This document shows positions 7,965 through 15,648 of a stretch of DNA of 15,974 bases, in pieces. The stretch lies in contig JAEZHJ010000039.1 of the NCBI GenBank assembly GCA_023436925.1, positions 1 to 15,974 of the forward strand. Direction: 5' to 3'. A program made the translations under genes and the position numbers. The notes under the pieces are model-generated. The model had not been told where the DNA came from. It did not search any database and worked only from the letters and a program-made list of their open reading frames with translations. Origin of the DNA: Actinomycetes bacterium (GTDB lineage Bacteria; Actinomycetota; Actinomycetes; Propionibacteriales; Propionibacteriaceae). Within the stretch, counting starts at the first letter, position 1. Each line of letters opens with the position of its first letter.

Positions 7965-10900
7965 ATGACCAGTCGGGTTGAGCCCGTCAGCACCACCGGA
8001 CCTGCCCCCGTCCCGGGGCCCGACGCGGCCCTGTGGCCCCGCCCGGCGGCCCTGCCACCCCATGAGTTCACCGCCTTCTGCGGCGAGTACTACCGCCACG
8101 TCCCCGACGAGGAGCTCGCCGGGCTCGACCCCGGCGACCAGGCCGATCGCGCCGCCTCGCACCTGGAGTTCGGCTGGCGGCGTGACCCGGGCGCGCACCT
8201 GCTGCGGGTGATCACGCCCAGCCCGGAGCACGACGGCTGGCACGCCGGTGGCTTCACCCTGGTGCAGCTGGTCACCGACGACCGGCCCTTCCTGGTCGAC
8301 AGCTTCAGCATGGTGCTGTCCCGGCAGGGCTGGAGCCTGCGGCGACTGTTCCACCCCCAGCTGGGCGTCCGGCGGGCCGCCGACGGCAGCTTCGAGGGCC
8401 TCGGCGCCAACGCCGACCGGGCGGTCGCGGAGTCCTGGATGGCGATGGAGGTGTATCCGCCGCTCGGCGTGGCTGCCCAGGAGGCGTCCGCGGACCTGCG
8501 GCGCGGGCTGGAGGAGGCGCTGGCCGAGGTGGCGGTGGCGGTCGCCGACTGGCGCGCCATGGTTGGTCAGGCGCGGACGGCGATCAGCCGGCTCGACACC
8601 GGCCCCCACCCGGTGGACGAGGCCGGGGTGGAGAGCGCAGTCGAGTTGCTGCGCTGGCTGGCCGATGGCCACTTCATCTTCCTCGGCTACCGGGAGTACA
8701 GCTACGACGAGACCGGCTTCCACACCGTCCCCGGCACCGGGCTGGGCATCCTGCGCGGTGACACCGAGGGCCCGGACGCCTTCCACGCCCTGCCGGTCTA
8801 CGACCGCCCCGAGGTGCTGGTGGTCACCAAGGACCCGCGCCGCTCCCGGGTGCACCGCGCGGGCTACCTGGACTACCTCGGCGTTCGGCTGCATGACGCG
8901 GACGGGCGGCTGGTGGGGGAGCGACGCTTCCTCGGCCTGCTCGCCTCCTCGGCCTACGCCGAGTCCGTCCACCACATTCCCGTGCTCGCCGCCAAGGCGA
9001 GCCGGATCCTGGCCCGCAGCGGCTTCGACGCCAGTTCCTACGGCGGCCATGCCGTGCGCCAGGTGATCAACTCCTACCCGCGCGACGAGCTGTTCCAGGC
9101 CGAGCTGGACGACCTCGTCCCGGTGATCACGACCCTGGCCGGGCTGCGCGAGCGCCGGGTCGTGAAGGCCTTCGTCCGCCGCGACCGGTACGGCCGGTTC
9201 GTCACCGCGCAGGTGTACCTGCCGCGCGACCGCTACAACACCCGGGTGCGGCACCGGATCTCGGAGATCCTGCTGGCCGAGCTGGGTGGGGAATCGCTGG
9301 AGTACACCCTGCACGTCACCGAGTCGCTGCTCACCCGGTTGTTCTTCGTGATCCGGCTGCCGGCCGGACGCCTGCCCGACGCTCAGCCCGACGCCGCCCG
9401 GATCGCCGGGCTCATCGAGGCCGCGACCTGGACCTGGGAGGACGGCTTCCTGCTCGCTGCGGGCGACATGCCCAGCGAGGCTCGCGGGGTCGAGTTCTCC
9501 GAGGCCTACCAGGAGGCGACGCCGCCCCAGATCGCGGTCGAGGAACTGCAGATCGCCAACCGGCTGGTCGATGCCGACGACCTGCGCTTCGTGCTGCGCG
9601 AGCCGCTGGACTCCGACGACCCCTCCGACGTCCGCCTCACCGTCTTCTCGCTGCGTCCGCTGGAACTGGCGCAGGTGATGCCGCACCTGACCGTGCTCGG
9701 GGTCGAGGTGGTCGATGAGCGTCCCTACGACTGGGACCTGCGGGGCCGCCGCGTCCTGCTCTACGACTTCGGCCTGCGGCTGCCGGCGGACGCGCCCCGT
9801 CCGGCCGACTGGGACGAGGCGGCGCGGGCCCGGTTCGTCGACGCCTTCGAAGCGTCCTGGCGGGGACGCAGCGAGCCGCGGCTGCTCAACCGGCTGGTGC
9901 TCACCGCCGGCCTGACCTGGCAGCAGGTCGCCTGGCTGCGCGGCATCTCCCGCTACCTGCAGCAGGCCGGGGTCGCCTTCAGCCAGCAGTACATCGCCGC
10001 CGCCATGCACGCCAACCCCACGCTGGCGGCCGGCCTCGTCGAGGCCTTTGAGACCAAGTTCGACCCGGACGCGTTCCCCGACGACCAGACCAGGGCGAGC
10101 GCGCTGGAGGCCTGCTTCGAACGACTGGAAGCCGGGATCGACCAGGTCATCAGCCTCGACCACGACCGCATCCTGCGGACCTTTCTGGCCGTCATCCGGG
10201 CGACCGTGCGCACCAACGCCTTCGCCGACCCGCAGGCGCTGGCCTACAAGCTGCTGCCCGGGGAACTGGCGATCCTGCCGGAGCCGCGCCCGGCCTATGA
10301 GATCTTCGTGTACTCCCCGCGGGTGCAGGGCGTCCACCTGCGGTTCGGCAAGGTGGCCCGCGGCGGCCTGCGCTGGTCGGATCGGCGGGAGGACTTCCGC
10401 ACCGAGGTGCTGGGCCTGGTCAAGGCGCAGACGGTGAAGAACACCGTGATCGTCCCGGTCGGCGCCAAGGGCGGCTTCGTCCCCCAGCACCTGCCCGACC
10501 CGGCGGTCGACCGCGCCGCCTGGCAGGCCGAGGGAGAGGCCTGCTATCGGCTCTTCGTCGACGCCCTGCTCAGTGTCACCGACAACACCCGCGGCCAGGT
10601 CGTCGAGCCTCCCGCCCGGGTGCTTCGCTACGACGGCGACGACCCCTACCTGGTGGTGGCCGCCGACAAGGGGACGGCGGGCTTCTCGGACCTGGCCAAC
10701 TCGATCTCGCTGGCCCGGGGCTACTGGCTGGGCGACGCCTTCGCCTCCGGCGGCTCCACCGGCTACGACCACAAGGGGATGGGGATCACCGCCCGCGGCG
10801 CCTGGGAGTCGGCGCGGCGCCACTTCTACGAGCTGGGCATCGACCCGGCCACGACCGACTTCACCGCCGTCGGCATCGGCGACATGTCGGGCGACGTGTT

Positions 10901-12749
10901 CGGCAACGGGATGCTGGCCAGCGAGCACCTCCGGCTGGTGGCCGCGTTCGACCACCGCCACATCTTCCTCGACCCCGACCCGGACGCGGCGGCCGGGTAC
11001 GCCGAGCGGCGTCGCCTGTTCGGGCTGCCGCGGTCCAGTTGGGCCGACTACGACGTCGACCTGCTCTCACCCGGCGGCGGCATCCACCCGCGCACCGCCA
11101 AGAAGGTGCCGATCACGCCGCAGGTGCGGCGCGCCCTCGGGCTGGCCGCCGAAGTCACCGAGTTGGTGCCGTCCGAACTGATCCGGGCGATCCTGCAGGC
11201 CCCGGTCGACCTGCTCTTCAACGGCGGCATCGGCACCTACGTGAAGGGCTCGAGTGAGAGCCACGCCGAGGTGGGGGACCGGGCCAACGACGCGATCCGG
11301 GTGGACGGTCACCAGGTCCGGGCCCGGTGCGTGGTGGAGGGCGGCAACCTCGGTTGGACCCAACCGGGCCGGATCGAGTATGCCGCCGGCGGCGGACGGA
11401 TCAACACCGATTTCATCGACAACTCCGCCGGTGTCGACACCTCCGACCACGAGGTCAACCTCAAGATCCTGCTGGCCGACGCGATGGCGGCCGGACGGCT
11501 GCGCCCCGAGGAGCGCAACCCGCTGCTGGCCTCGATGACCGACGAGGTGGCCCAGCTGGTCCTGCGCCACAACATCGACCAGAACATCGCCTTGTCGAAC
11601 AGCCAGTCCAGGGCCGCCGAACTCGCCGGCCAGCACGAGGTCTGGATGCGCCGGCTGGAGCAGGCGGGCTTCCTCGATCGCCGACTGGAGAACCTGCCGG
11701 ACAGTGACGAGATGGCGCACCGGATCTCCGGCGGCACCGGCCTGACCCGTCCGGAACTGGCGGTGCTGCTGGCCTACACCAAGATCGCCATCAAGGAGTG
11801 GGTGCTGGCCACCGAACTGCCCGAGGACCCCTACCTGGCCGACCGGCTGGTCACCTACTTCCCCAAGCCGGTACGGGACCGCTTCGCCGCCACGATGCCG
11901 GGCCACGCGCTGGCCCGCGAGATCATCACGACGGTGGCGGTCAACCGGTTCGTCAACTCGCAGGGGATCACCGCCTTCCACCGGCTCACCACCGAGACCG
12001 GGGCCGGCGTCGCGGACGTGATCCGCGCCCAGCTGGCGGCCCGGTCGATCTACAACGTGGGACTGTCGGAGGTGCTGCTGGGCCGCATGGGCCAGCTGGA
12101 CGCCGCGCTGGTCACCCAGCTGCGGATGCAGCTGCGCCGGATGGTGGAGCGGGCCACCCGCTGGCTGCTCCACAACCGCAGGGCGCCGCTCGACGTGCGC
12201 GCGGTGATCGACGAGTTCTCCGAGCCGGTGGCGGTCATCCGCGCCGGACTCGCGACCCGGGTGACCTCGAGCCAGCAGGAGGAGGCCGAGGAGCTGCGGC
12301 GGGCCTGGCTGGCGGGCGGGGCACCGGAGCCACTGGCCGCCGAGATGGCCACGGCCACCCTGGCCCACTACGCGATGGGGATCGCCGACATCGCCGGACG
12401 GGTCGGGCTGGACCCGCTGCTGGTCACCGAGGTGTTCTTCGCCCTCGGCGGGCGGCTCGGGCTCGACACCCTGGTTCGCCGGATCGACGTCCTGCCGCGG
12501 CAGGTCCGCTGGGACGCGATGGCCCGGGCGGCGCTGCGTGACGAGGTGCTCGAGGCGCAGGCCGAACTGACCGCGGACGTGGTCCGCGACGCCCGGCCTG
12601 GGATGGACGCCGAGTCGCTCACCAACGCGTGGTTGGAGACCCGGCCGGGTCTCCCGGCCAGGATCGCCACCCTGCGCGAGGTCTGCGAGGGCGAGCCCAC
12701 CCTGGCCCGGATGAGCGTGGGCCTGGGCGTGGTGCGGGCGCTGCTGTAG
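7965..12749 (+). CDS. gdh: NAD-specific glutamate dehydrogenase, large (180-kDa) type
   Basis: This 1594-residue enzyme of the large GDH class (EC 1.4.1.2) deaminates glutamate oxidatively to 2-oxoglutarate, NADH and ammonium, and works mainly in catabolism. The length matches the 1600-residue family (M. tuberculosis Rv2476c). Roughly the first 720 residues are the N-terminal ACT-like regulatory region. The catalytic core follows, with VARGGLRWSDRREDFRTEV, the catalytic-Lys segment PVGAKGG (K835) and the nucleotide-binding GIGDMSGDVFGNG (970-982). The last 400 or so residues form the helical C-terminal domain. ATG 7965 was preferred to TTG 7962 because GAGGA lies 4 nt before the ATG. In mycobacteria this enzyme is inhibited by GarA; a GarA gene is not in the window. 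It lies close to pruA, and together they complete proline-to-2-oxoglutarate flux. Confidence 0.97.
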   Translation: MTSRVEPVSTTGPAPVPGPDAALWPRPAALPPHEFTAFCGEYYRHVPDEELAGLDPGDQADRAASHLEFGWRRDPGAHLLRVITPSPEHDGWHAGGFTLVQLVTDDRPFLVDSFSMVLSRQGWSLRRLFHPQLGVRRAADGSFEGLGANADRAVAESWMAMEVYPPLGVAAQEASADLRRGLEEALAEVAVAVADWRAMVGQARTAISRLDTGPHPVDEAGVESAVELLRWLADGHFIFLGYREYSYDETGFHTVPGTGLGILRGDTEGPDAFHALPVYDRPEVLVVTKDPRRSRVHRAGYLDYLGVRLHDADGRLVGERRFLGLLASSAYAESVHHIPVLAAKASRILARSGFDASSYGGHAVRQVINSYPRDELFQAELDDLVPVITTLAGLRERRVVKAFVRRDRYGRFVTAQVYLPRDRYNTRVRHRISEILLAELGGESLEYTLHVTESLLTRLFFVIRLPAGRLPDAQPDAARIAGLIEAATWTWEDGFLLAAGDMPSEARGVEFSEAYQEATPPQIAVEELQIANRLVDADDLRFVLREPLDSDDPSDVRLTVFSLRPLELAQVMPHLTVLGVEVVDERPYDWDLRGRRVLLYDFGLRLPADAPRPADWDEAARARFVDAFEASWRGRSEPRLLNRLVLTAGLTWQQVAWLRGISRYLQQAGVAFSQQYIAAAMHANPTLAAGLVEAFETKFDPDAFPDDQTRASALEACFERLEAGIDQVISLDHDRILRTFLAVIRATVRTNAFADPQALAYKLLPGELAILPEPRPAYEIFVYSPRVQGVHLRFGKVARGGLRWSDRREDFRTEVLGLVKAQTVKNTVIVPVGAKGGFVPQHLPDPAVDRAAWQAEGEACYRLFVDALLSVTDNTRGQVVEPPARVLRYDGDDPYLVVAADKGTAGFSDLANSISLARGYWLGDAFASGGSTGYDHKGMGITARGAWESARRHFYELGIDPATTDFTAVGIGDMSGDVFGNGMLASEHLRLVAAFDHRHIFLDPDPDAAAGYAERRRLFGLPRSSWADYDVDLLSPGGGIHPRTAKKVPITPQVRRALGLAAEVTELVPSELIRAILQAPVDLLFNGGIGTYVKGSSESHAEVGDRANDAIRVDGHQVRARCVVEGGNLGWTQPGRIEYAAGGGRINTDFIDNSAGVDTSDHEVNLKILLADAMAAGRLRPEERNPLLASMTDEVAQLVLRHNIDQNIALSNSQSRAAELAGQHEVWMRRLEQAGFLDRRLENLPDSDEMAHRISGGTGLTRPELAVLLAYTKIAIKEWVLATELPEDPYLADRLVTYFPKPVRDRFAATMPGHALAREIITTVAVNRFVNSQGITAFHRLTTETGAGVADVIRAQLAARSIYNVGLSEVLLGRMGQLDAALVTQLRMQLRRMVERATRWLLHNRRAPLDVRAVIDEFSEPVAVIRAGLATRVTSSQQEEAEELRRAWLAGGAPEPLAAEMATATLAHYAMGIADIAGRVGLDPLLVTEVFFALGGRLGLDTLVRRIDVLPRQVRWDAMARAALRDEVLEAQAELTADVVRDARPGMDAESLTNAWLETRPGLPARIATLREVCEGEPTLARMSVGLGVVRALL

Positions 12750-12757
12750 CGGCGGGG

Positions 12758-12774
12758 GCTCCGTTCAGCGGAGC
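12758..12774. terminator. Small hairpin between convergent gdh and maltokinase-cap-like genes
   Basis: GCTCCG (12758-12763), loop TTCAG, CGGAGC (12769-12774) is a perfect 6-bp stem 8 nt after the gdh stop. Part of the opposite gene's stop codon lies in the loop. There is no U-tract. It is a weak candidate for bidirectional termination. Confidence 0.35.
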
Positions 12775-13331
12775 ACGGCGAGGATCTCGGACCGCTCCTG
12801 GCCGTCCTCCTGCCAGGTGCCGACCAGGGTGCCCAGCGGCATGTTGTGCGGGATGTGCTGGCCGTCGAGCACGCGGACCAGGCGGACCGCCTCGCTGGCG
12901 GCGTTGGAGACCGGGACGATCCCGCTGCCCTGGACGGTGGCGGTCTTCTCGCCGCGGGACAGGTCGGCCTCGGTGTCGCCCTCGTGGATCACCCGCAGCA
13001 GTTCGACGACGTAGACCGGGTCGCCGACCGCGTCGTAGACCCACCGGGTACCCAGCACCGAGTGTTCCAGCGTGCCGATCAGGGAGTGGGCGGCCTCGTC
13101 CAGCTCGGCACCCCGGTAGGTCAGCGGCACCTGGTAGGTGACACCTGCCGAGCGCACCAGCAGCGTCTCCAGGCCGACCTCACCATCGGGGTCGACGAAG
13201 CGGAAGGAGCCAACCTTCTCCAGGTCGGCGGGATCACCGGCGAACCACTCCTGGCGGGCGATCCAGTCTCGCAACAGGTCGATCTTGCCAGGGGTCAGGG
13301 TTGCCTCGTGGATCTCTGCGGTGCCGCTCAT
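12765..13331 (-). CDS. Maltokinase N-terminal cap-like domain protein (CG0192-like)
   Basis: This is a 188-residue stand-alone protein. The segment GSFRFVDPDGEVGLETLLV, then YQVPLTYRGAELDEAAHSLIGTLEHSVLGTRWVYDAVGDPVYV, matches the cap-like domain found at the N-terminus of actinobacterial maltokinases (GlgE pathway) and in short CG0192-related proteins; family assignment is from memory. No kinase catalytic motifs are present and the gene is too short for a maltokinase, so it is a cap-only protein of unknown role. ATG 13331 was chosen because AAGGAG lies about 7 nt upstream on the minus strand. The open frame continues to 13505, but that extension is arginine/proline-rich and overlaps the PHP gene's promoter and start. 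A TATCCT -10 lies upstream. It converges on gdh and diverges from the PHP gene. Confidence 0.82.
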   Translation of the reverse strand: MSGTAEIHEATLTPGKIDLLRDWIARQEWFAGDPADLEKVGSFRFVDPDGEVGLETLLVRSAGVTYQVPLTYRGAELDEAAHSLIGTLEHSVLGTRWVYDAVGDPVYVVELLRVIHEGDTEADLSRGEKTATVQGSGIVPVSNAASEAVRLVRVLDGQHIPHNMPLGTLVGTWQEDGQERSEILAVLR

Positions 13332-13353
13332 GTTCCTCTCCTTGTTCCCCCAC

Positions 13354-13359
13354 AGGATA
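13354..13359 (-). promoter_or_regulatory. -10 element TATCCT for the maltokinase-cap-like gene
   Basis: The minus strand reads TATCCT, predicting a transcript start near 13347 and a leader of about 16 nt carrying the Shine-Dalgarno AAGGAG. No convincing -35 was seen. Confidence 0.45.
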
Positions 13360-13424
13360 TTCCCGCCAGCCCTAGTCGGGGGCCAGTTCGGCGGAATCGG
13401 CGGTGATCGCCGGAACCCGTCGCC

Positions 13425-13455
13425 GCGATCCCGCCGTGGTGTGCGGCGGGATCGC
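13425..13455. promoter_or_regulatory. Perfect 12-bp inverted repeat upstream of the PHP gene
   Basis: GCGATCCCGCCG (13425-13436), 7-nt spacer TGGTGTG, CGGCGGGATCGC (13444-13455). It lies in the 150-bp divergent intergenic region, 14 bp before the -10 TAGCCT, so the right arm overlaps the -35 position. Transcripts diverge here and a terminator is not expected; an operator is the likelier reading. Confidence 0.5.
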
Positions 13456-13469
13456 TGGGTGTCGGCCAC

Positions 13470-13475
13470 TAGCCT
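13470..13475 (+). promoter_or_regulatory. -10 element TAGCCT, predicted leaderless start of the PHP gene
   Basis: TAGCCT ends exactly 6 nt before ATG 13482, and the spacer TCGGGC holds no Shine-Dalgarno sequence. This predicts a leaderless mRNA starting at the A of ATG. Confidence 0.5.
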
Positions 13476-13481
13476 TCGGGC

Positions 13482-14339
13482 ATGCGGATCGACCTCCATG
13501 CCCACAGCGCAGTCTCCGACGGGACGGACTCACCAGAGCAGTTCGCCGCCGCCGCCGTCCGGGCCGGGCTGGACGTGGTGGCGCTCACCGACCACGACAC
13601 CTTCGACGGACTGCCGGCCGCCCTGGCGGTCGCCGCCGAGCTCGGCCTGAGGCTGCTGCCGGGGGCCGAGATCTCCACCGAGCTGGGCGGGGCCAGCGTG
13701 CACCTGCTGGGCTACGGCTGCCGGGTCGACGAGCCGGAACTGGCCGCCGAGCTCGGCCGGATCCGTGCCGGCCGCGACTCGCGGGTACCCGGGATGCTCG
13801 CCGCGCTGGCCCGGCTCGGCCTGCCGGTCGACGCCGAGACCCTGGCCCGGACCCGCGGGGACGCGCCGTCGATCGGACGCCCGCACATCGCCGATGCGCT
13901 GGTCGAGCTCGGCTACGTCACCGACCGCCGGGAGGCCTTCGACCGGTACCTGGCCGACGACGGCCCCGCCTTCGTCGGCCGTTACGCCGTCGAACTGGGC
14001 CGGGGGATCGATCTGGTCCATGCTGCGGGCGGGGTGGCGGTGCTGGCCCATCCGTGGGGCCGGGGGAGCCGGGACGTGCTCGATCCGGACACCCTGGCCC
14101 GCCTGGTGGCCGAGCACCGGCTGGACGGTATCGAGGTCGACCACAACGACCACGACGCGGCCACCCGCCGCGAGCTTGCCGAGCTGGCCGGCCACCTCGG
14201 GCTGCTCGCGACCGGCTCCTCGGACTACCACGGCACCGGCAAGAGCGGCCATCCGCTGGGCGTCAACACGACAGATCCGCAGGTGCTGGCCGAGATCGAG
14301 GCCAGGATCGCGGCCGGAGGTGGCTGGGACGGTCGCTAG
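13482..14339 (+). CDS. PHP-domain metal-dependent phosphoesterase (TrpH/YciV/Rnm-like)
   Basis: This 285-residue PHP-family hydrolase has the metal-ligand set of the TrpH/YciV group: DLHAHSAVSDGT (H6, H8, D13), LTDHDT (D37, H38), PGAEIS (E63), VHLLGY (H74), GRPHIA (132-137), LAHP (H190), IEVDHNDH and GSSDYHG (D248, H250). Characterised relatives hydrolyse 3',5'-nucleoside bisphosphates (pAp) or trim short RNA 5' ends (E. coli Rnm); which applies here cannot be read from sequence. The protein is cytoplasmic, with no signal peptide. ATG 13482 is fixed by the start motif MRIDLHAHS and the leaderless-spaced -10. trpS follows 57 bp downstream in the same direction but appears to have its own -10. 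In enterobacteria the yciV (trpH) gene also lies near tryptophan genes; here the neighbour is trpS, possibly by chance. Confidence 0.93.
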   Translation: MRIDLHAHSAVSDGTDSPEQFAAAAVRAGLDVVALTDHDTFDGLPAALAVAAELGLRLLPGAEISTELGGASVHLLGYGCRVDEPELAAELGRIRAGRDSRVPGMLAALARLGLPVDAETLARTRGDAPSIGRPHIADALVELGYVTDRREAFDRYLADDGPAFVGRYAVELGRGIDLVHAAGGVAVLAHPWGRGSRDVLDPDTLARLVAEHRLDGIEVDHNDHDAATRRELAELAGHLGLLATGSSDYHGTGKSGHPLGVNTTDPQVLAEIEARIAAGGGWDGR

Positions 14340-14351
14340 CGCCGCCGGTGC

Positions 14352-14357
14352 TAAAGT
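14352..14357 (+). promoter_or_regulatory. -10 element TAAAGT for trpS
   Basis: TAAAGT lies in the 57-bp PHP-trpS gap and predicts transcription from about 14364, giving a leader of about 33 nt with GAAGGA (14381-14386) before ATG 14397. No clear -35 was seen, and no tryptophan-responsive leader or T-box fits in so short a space. Confidence 0.4.
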
Positions 14358-14396
14358 CGCTGGGCGGTGCCCCGACCTGTGAAGGATGATCCAGCA

Positions 14397-15509
14397 ATGA
14401 CCGATCCCGCCCTCGACGCCGGCGAGGAGCTCGCCTCGTCGACCTCGGACGCCTCGCTCCAGCGGACGCTGGCGCGCAGTGCCCAGATCGAGGCGGAGAT
14501 CGCCGTCGACCCCGGCAAGTTCCGGATCATGACCGGCGACCGCCCGACCGGCAACCTGCATCTGGGGCACTACTTCGGGTCGCTGGCCAACCGCGTCCGG
14601 CTGCAGGACGCCGGGGTGGAGACCCTGATCCTGATCGCCGACTACCAGGTGATCACCGACCGCGACGGCACCGGGCCGATCCGTGAGCGCGTCCTCGGGA
14701 TGATCGCCGACTACCTGGCCATCGGGCTCGACCCGAGCCGCACCACGATCTACGCGCACTCGGCGGTGCCGGCGCTGAACCAGCTGATGCTGCCGTTCCT
14801 GTCGCTGGTGACCGACGCTGAGTTGCGGCGCAACCCGACGGTGAAGGCCGAGTTGGAGGCGACCGGCGACCGTCCGCTGTCGGGGCTGCTGCTCACCTAC
14901 CCGGTGCACCAGGCTGCCGACATCCTGTTCTGCAAGGCCAACCTGGTCCCGGTCGGCAAGGACCAGCTGCCCCACCTGGAGCAGACCCGGGTGGTGGCCC
15001 GCCGCTTCGACGAGCGCTACGGCCGGGTCGACCCGGCCCGTCCGATCTTCCCGCAGGCGGAGGCCCTGCTCAGCCCGGCGCCGAGCATCCTGGGCCTGGA
15101 CGGCACCAAGATGAGCAAGTCGAAGGGCAACACCATCGAGCTCGGGATGGACGCCGACACCACCGCGAAGCTGATCCGCAAGGCGGTCACCGACTCCGAC
15201 CGGCACATCACCTACGAGCCGGACCGACGCCCCGAGGTCTCGAACCTGCTGCTGCTGGCCGGGCTGGCGACCGGACGCGATCCGGTCGAGATCGCCGAGG
15301 AGATCGGCGACGGCGGCGGCGGTGGCCTCAAGCGGCTGGTCACCGAGGCGATCAACAGCTACTTCGCGCCGATCCGTGCCCGCCGCGCCGAATTGGTGGC
15401 CGACCCCGGCCACCTGCTGGCCGTGCTGCGCGAGGGCAACGAGCGAGCCAACGAGATCGCCGACGCCACCCTCGACGAGGTCCGCACCGCGATGGGGATG
15501 CGCTACTAG
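14397..15509 (+). CDS. trpS: Tryptophanyl-tRNA synthetase
   Basis: This class Ic aminoacyl-tRNA synthetase (EC 6.1.1.2, 370 residues) charges tRNA-Trp. The HIGH motif appears as TGNLHLGH (HLGH at 55-58) within GDRPTGNLHLGHYFGSLANRV. The KMSKS loop is intact (238-242) in LDGTKMSKSKGN. Other family segments are ERNPTVK-like RRNPTVKAE, PVHQAADILFCKANLVPVGKDQLPHLEQTR and the C-terminal ELVADPGHLLAVLREGNERANEIA. About 40 residues precede the catalytic core. The GDRPTG...NRV and ADYQVITDRD signatures resemble the streptococcal-type TrpRS subgroup more than the E. coli type. ATG 14397 was chosen from GAAGGA upstream; GTG 14367, in frame, would add 10 residues and is the alternative. It converges on the helicase gene with a strong terminator between. 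Confidence 0.96.
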   Translation: MTDPALDAGEELASSTSDASLQRTLARSAQIEAEIAVDPGKFRIMTGDRPTGNLHLGHYFGSLANRVRLQDAGVETLILIADYQVITDRDGTGPIRERVLGMIADYLAIGLDPSRTTIYAHSAVPALNQLMLPFLSLVTDAELRRNPTVKAELEATGDRPLSGLLLTYPVHQAADILFCKANLVPVGKDQLPHLEQTRVVARRFDERYGRVDPARPIFPQAEALLSPAPSILGLDGTKMSKSKGNTIELGMDADTTAKLIRKAVTDSDRHITYEPDRRPEVSNLLLLAGLATGRDPVEIAEEIGDGGGGGLKRLVTEAINSYFAPIRARRAELVADPGHLLAVLREGNERANEIADATLDEVRTAMGMRY

Positions 15510-15606
15510 GTCGCAGGCCGCGACCCGGCACCAGTGCGGCCGGGGCAGCATCGTCCCGCACGCCTGCGTCCCTGTCCGGCAACAGCAACGCCCACCGGCA
15601 ACAGCC

Positions 15607-15638
15607 AAGGCGCCCGCCCCCTGAGGGGCGGGCGCCTT
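15607..15638. terminator. Bidirectional terminator, perfect 14-bp stem
   Basis: AAGGCGCCCGCCCC (15607-15620), loop CTGA, GGGGCGGGCGCCTT (15625-15638). The stem is perfect and extremely GC-rich, with A-A/T-T ends on both strands, and sits between convergent trpS and the helicase gene. The U-tract is only two T plus scattered T, as usual in high-GC actinobacteria. The rest of 15510-15648 holds nothing else recognisable. Confidence 0.85.
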
Positions 15639-15648
15639 GTCGTGTGGC

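Noticed and set aside
7809..10961. 1050-codon minus-strand open frame antisense to gdh
   Set aside because: It has the Gly/Val/His/Gln-rich composition typical of an antisense shadow in GC-rich DNA; the plus strand encodes an unmistakable glutamate dehydrogenase.
13332..13505. N-terminal extension of the maltokinase-cap-like protein to 246 residues
   Set aside because: It would overlap the PHP promoter and start, is Arg/Pro-rich, and would ignore the strong SD and TATCCT -10 that fit ATG 13331.
14367..14396. GTG 14367 as trpS start
   Set aside because: It has no SD and lies 9 nt after the -10, so the leader would be only about 3 nt; ATG 14397 has GAAGGA upstream. It is kept as an alternative only.
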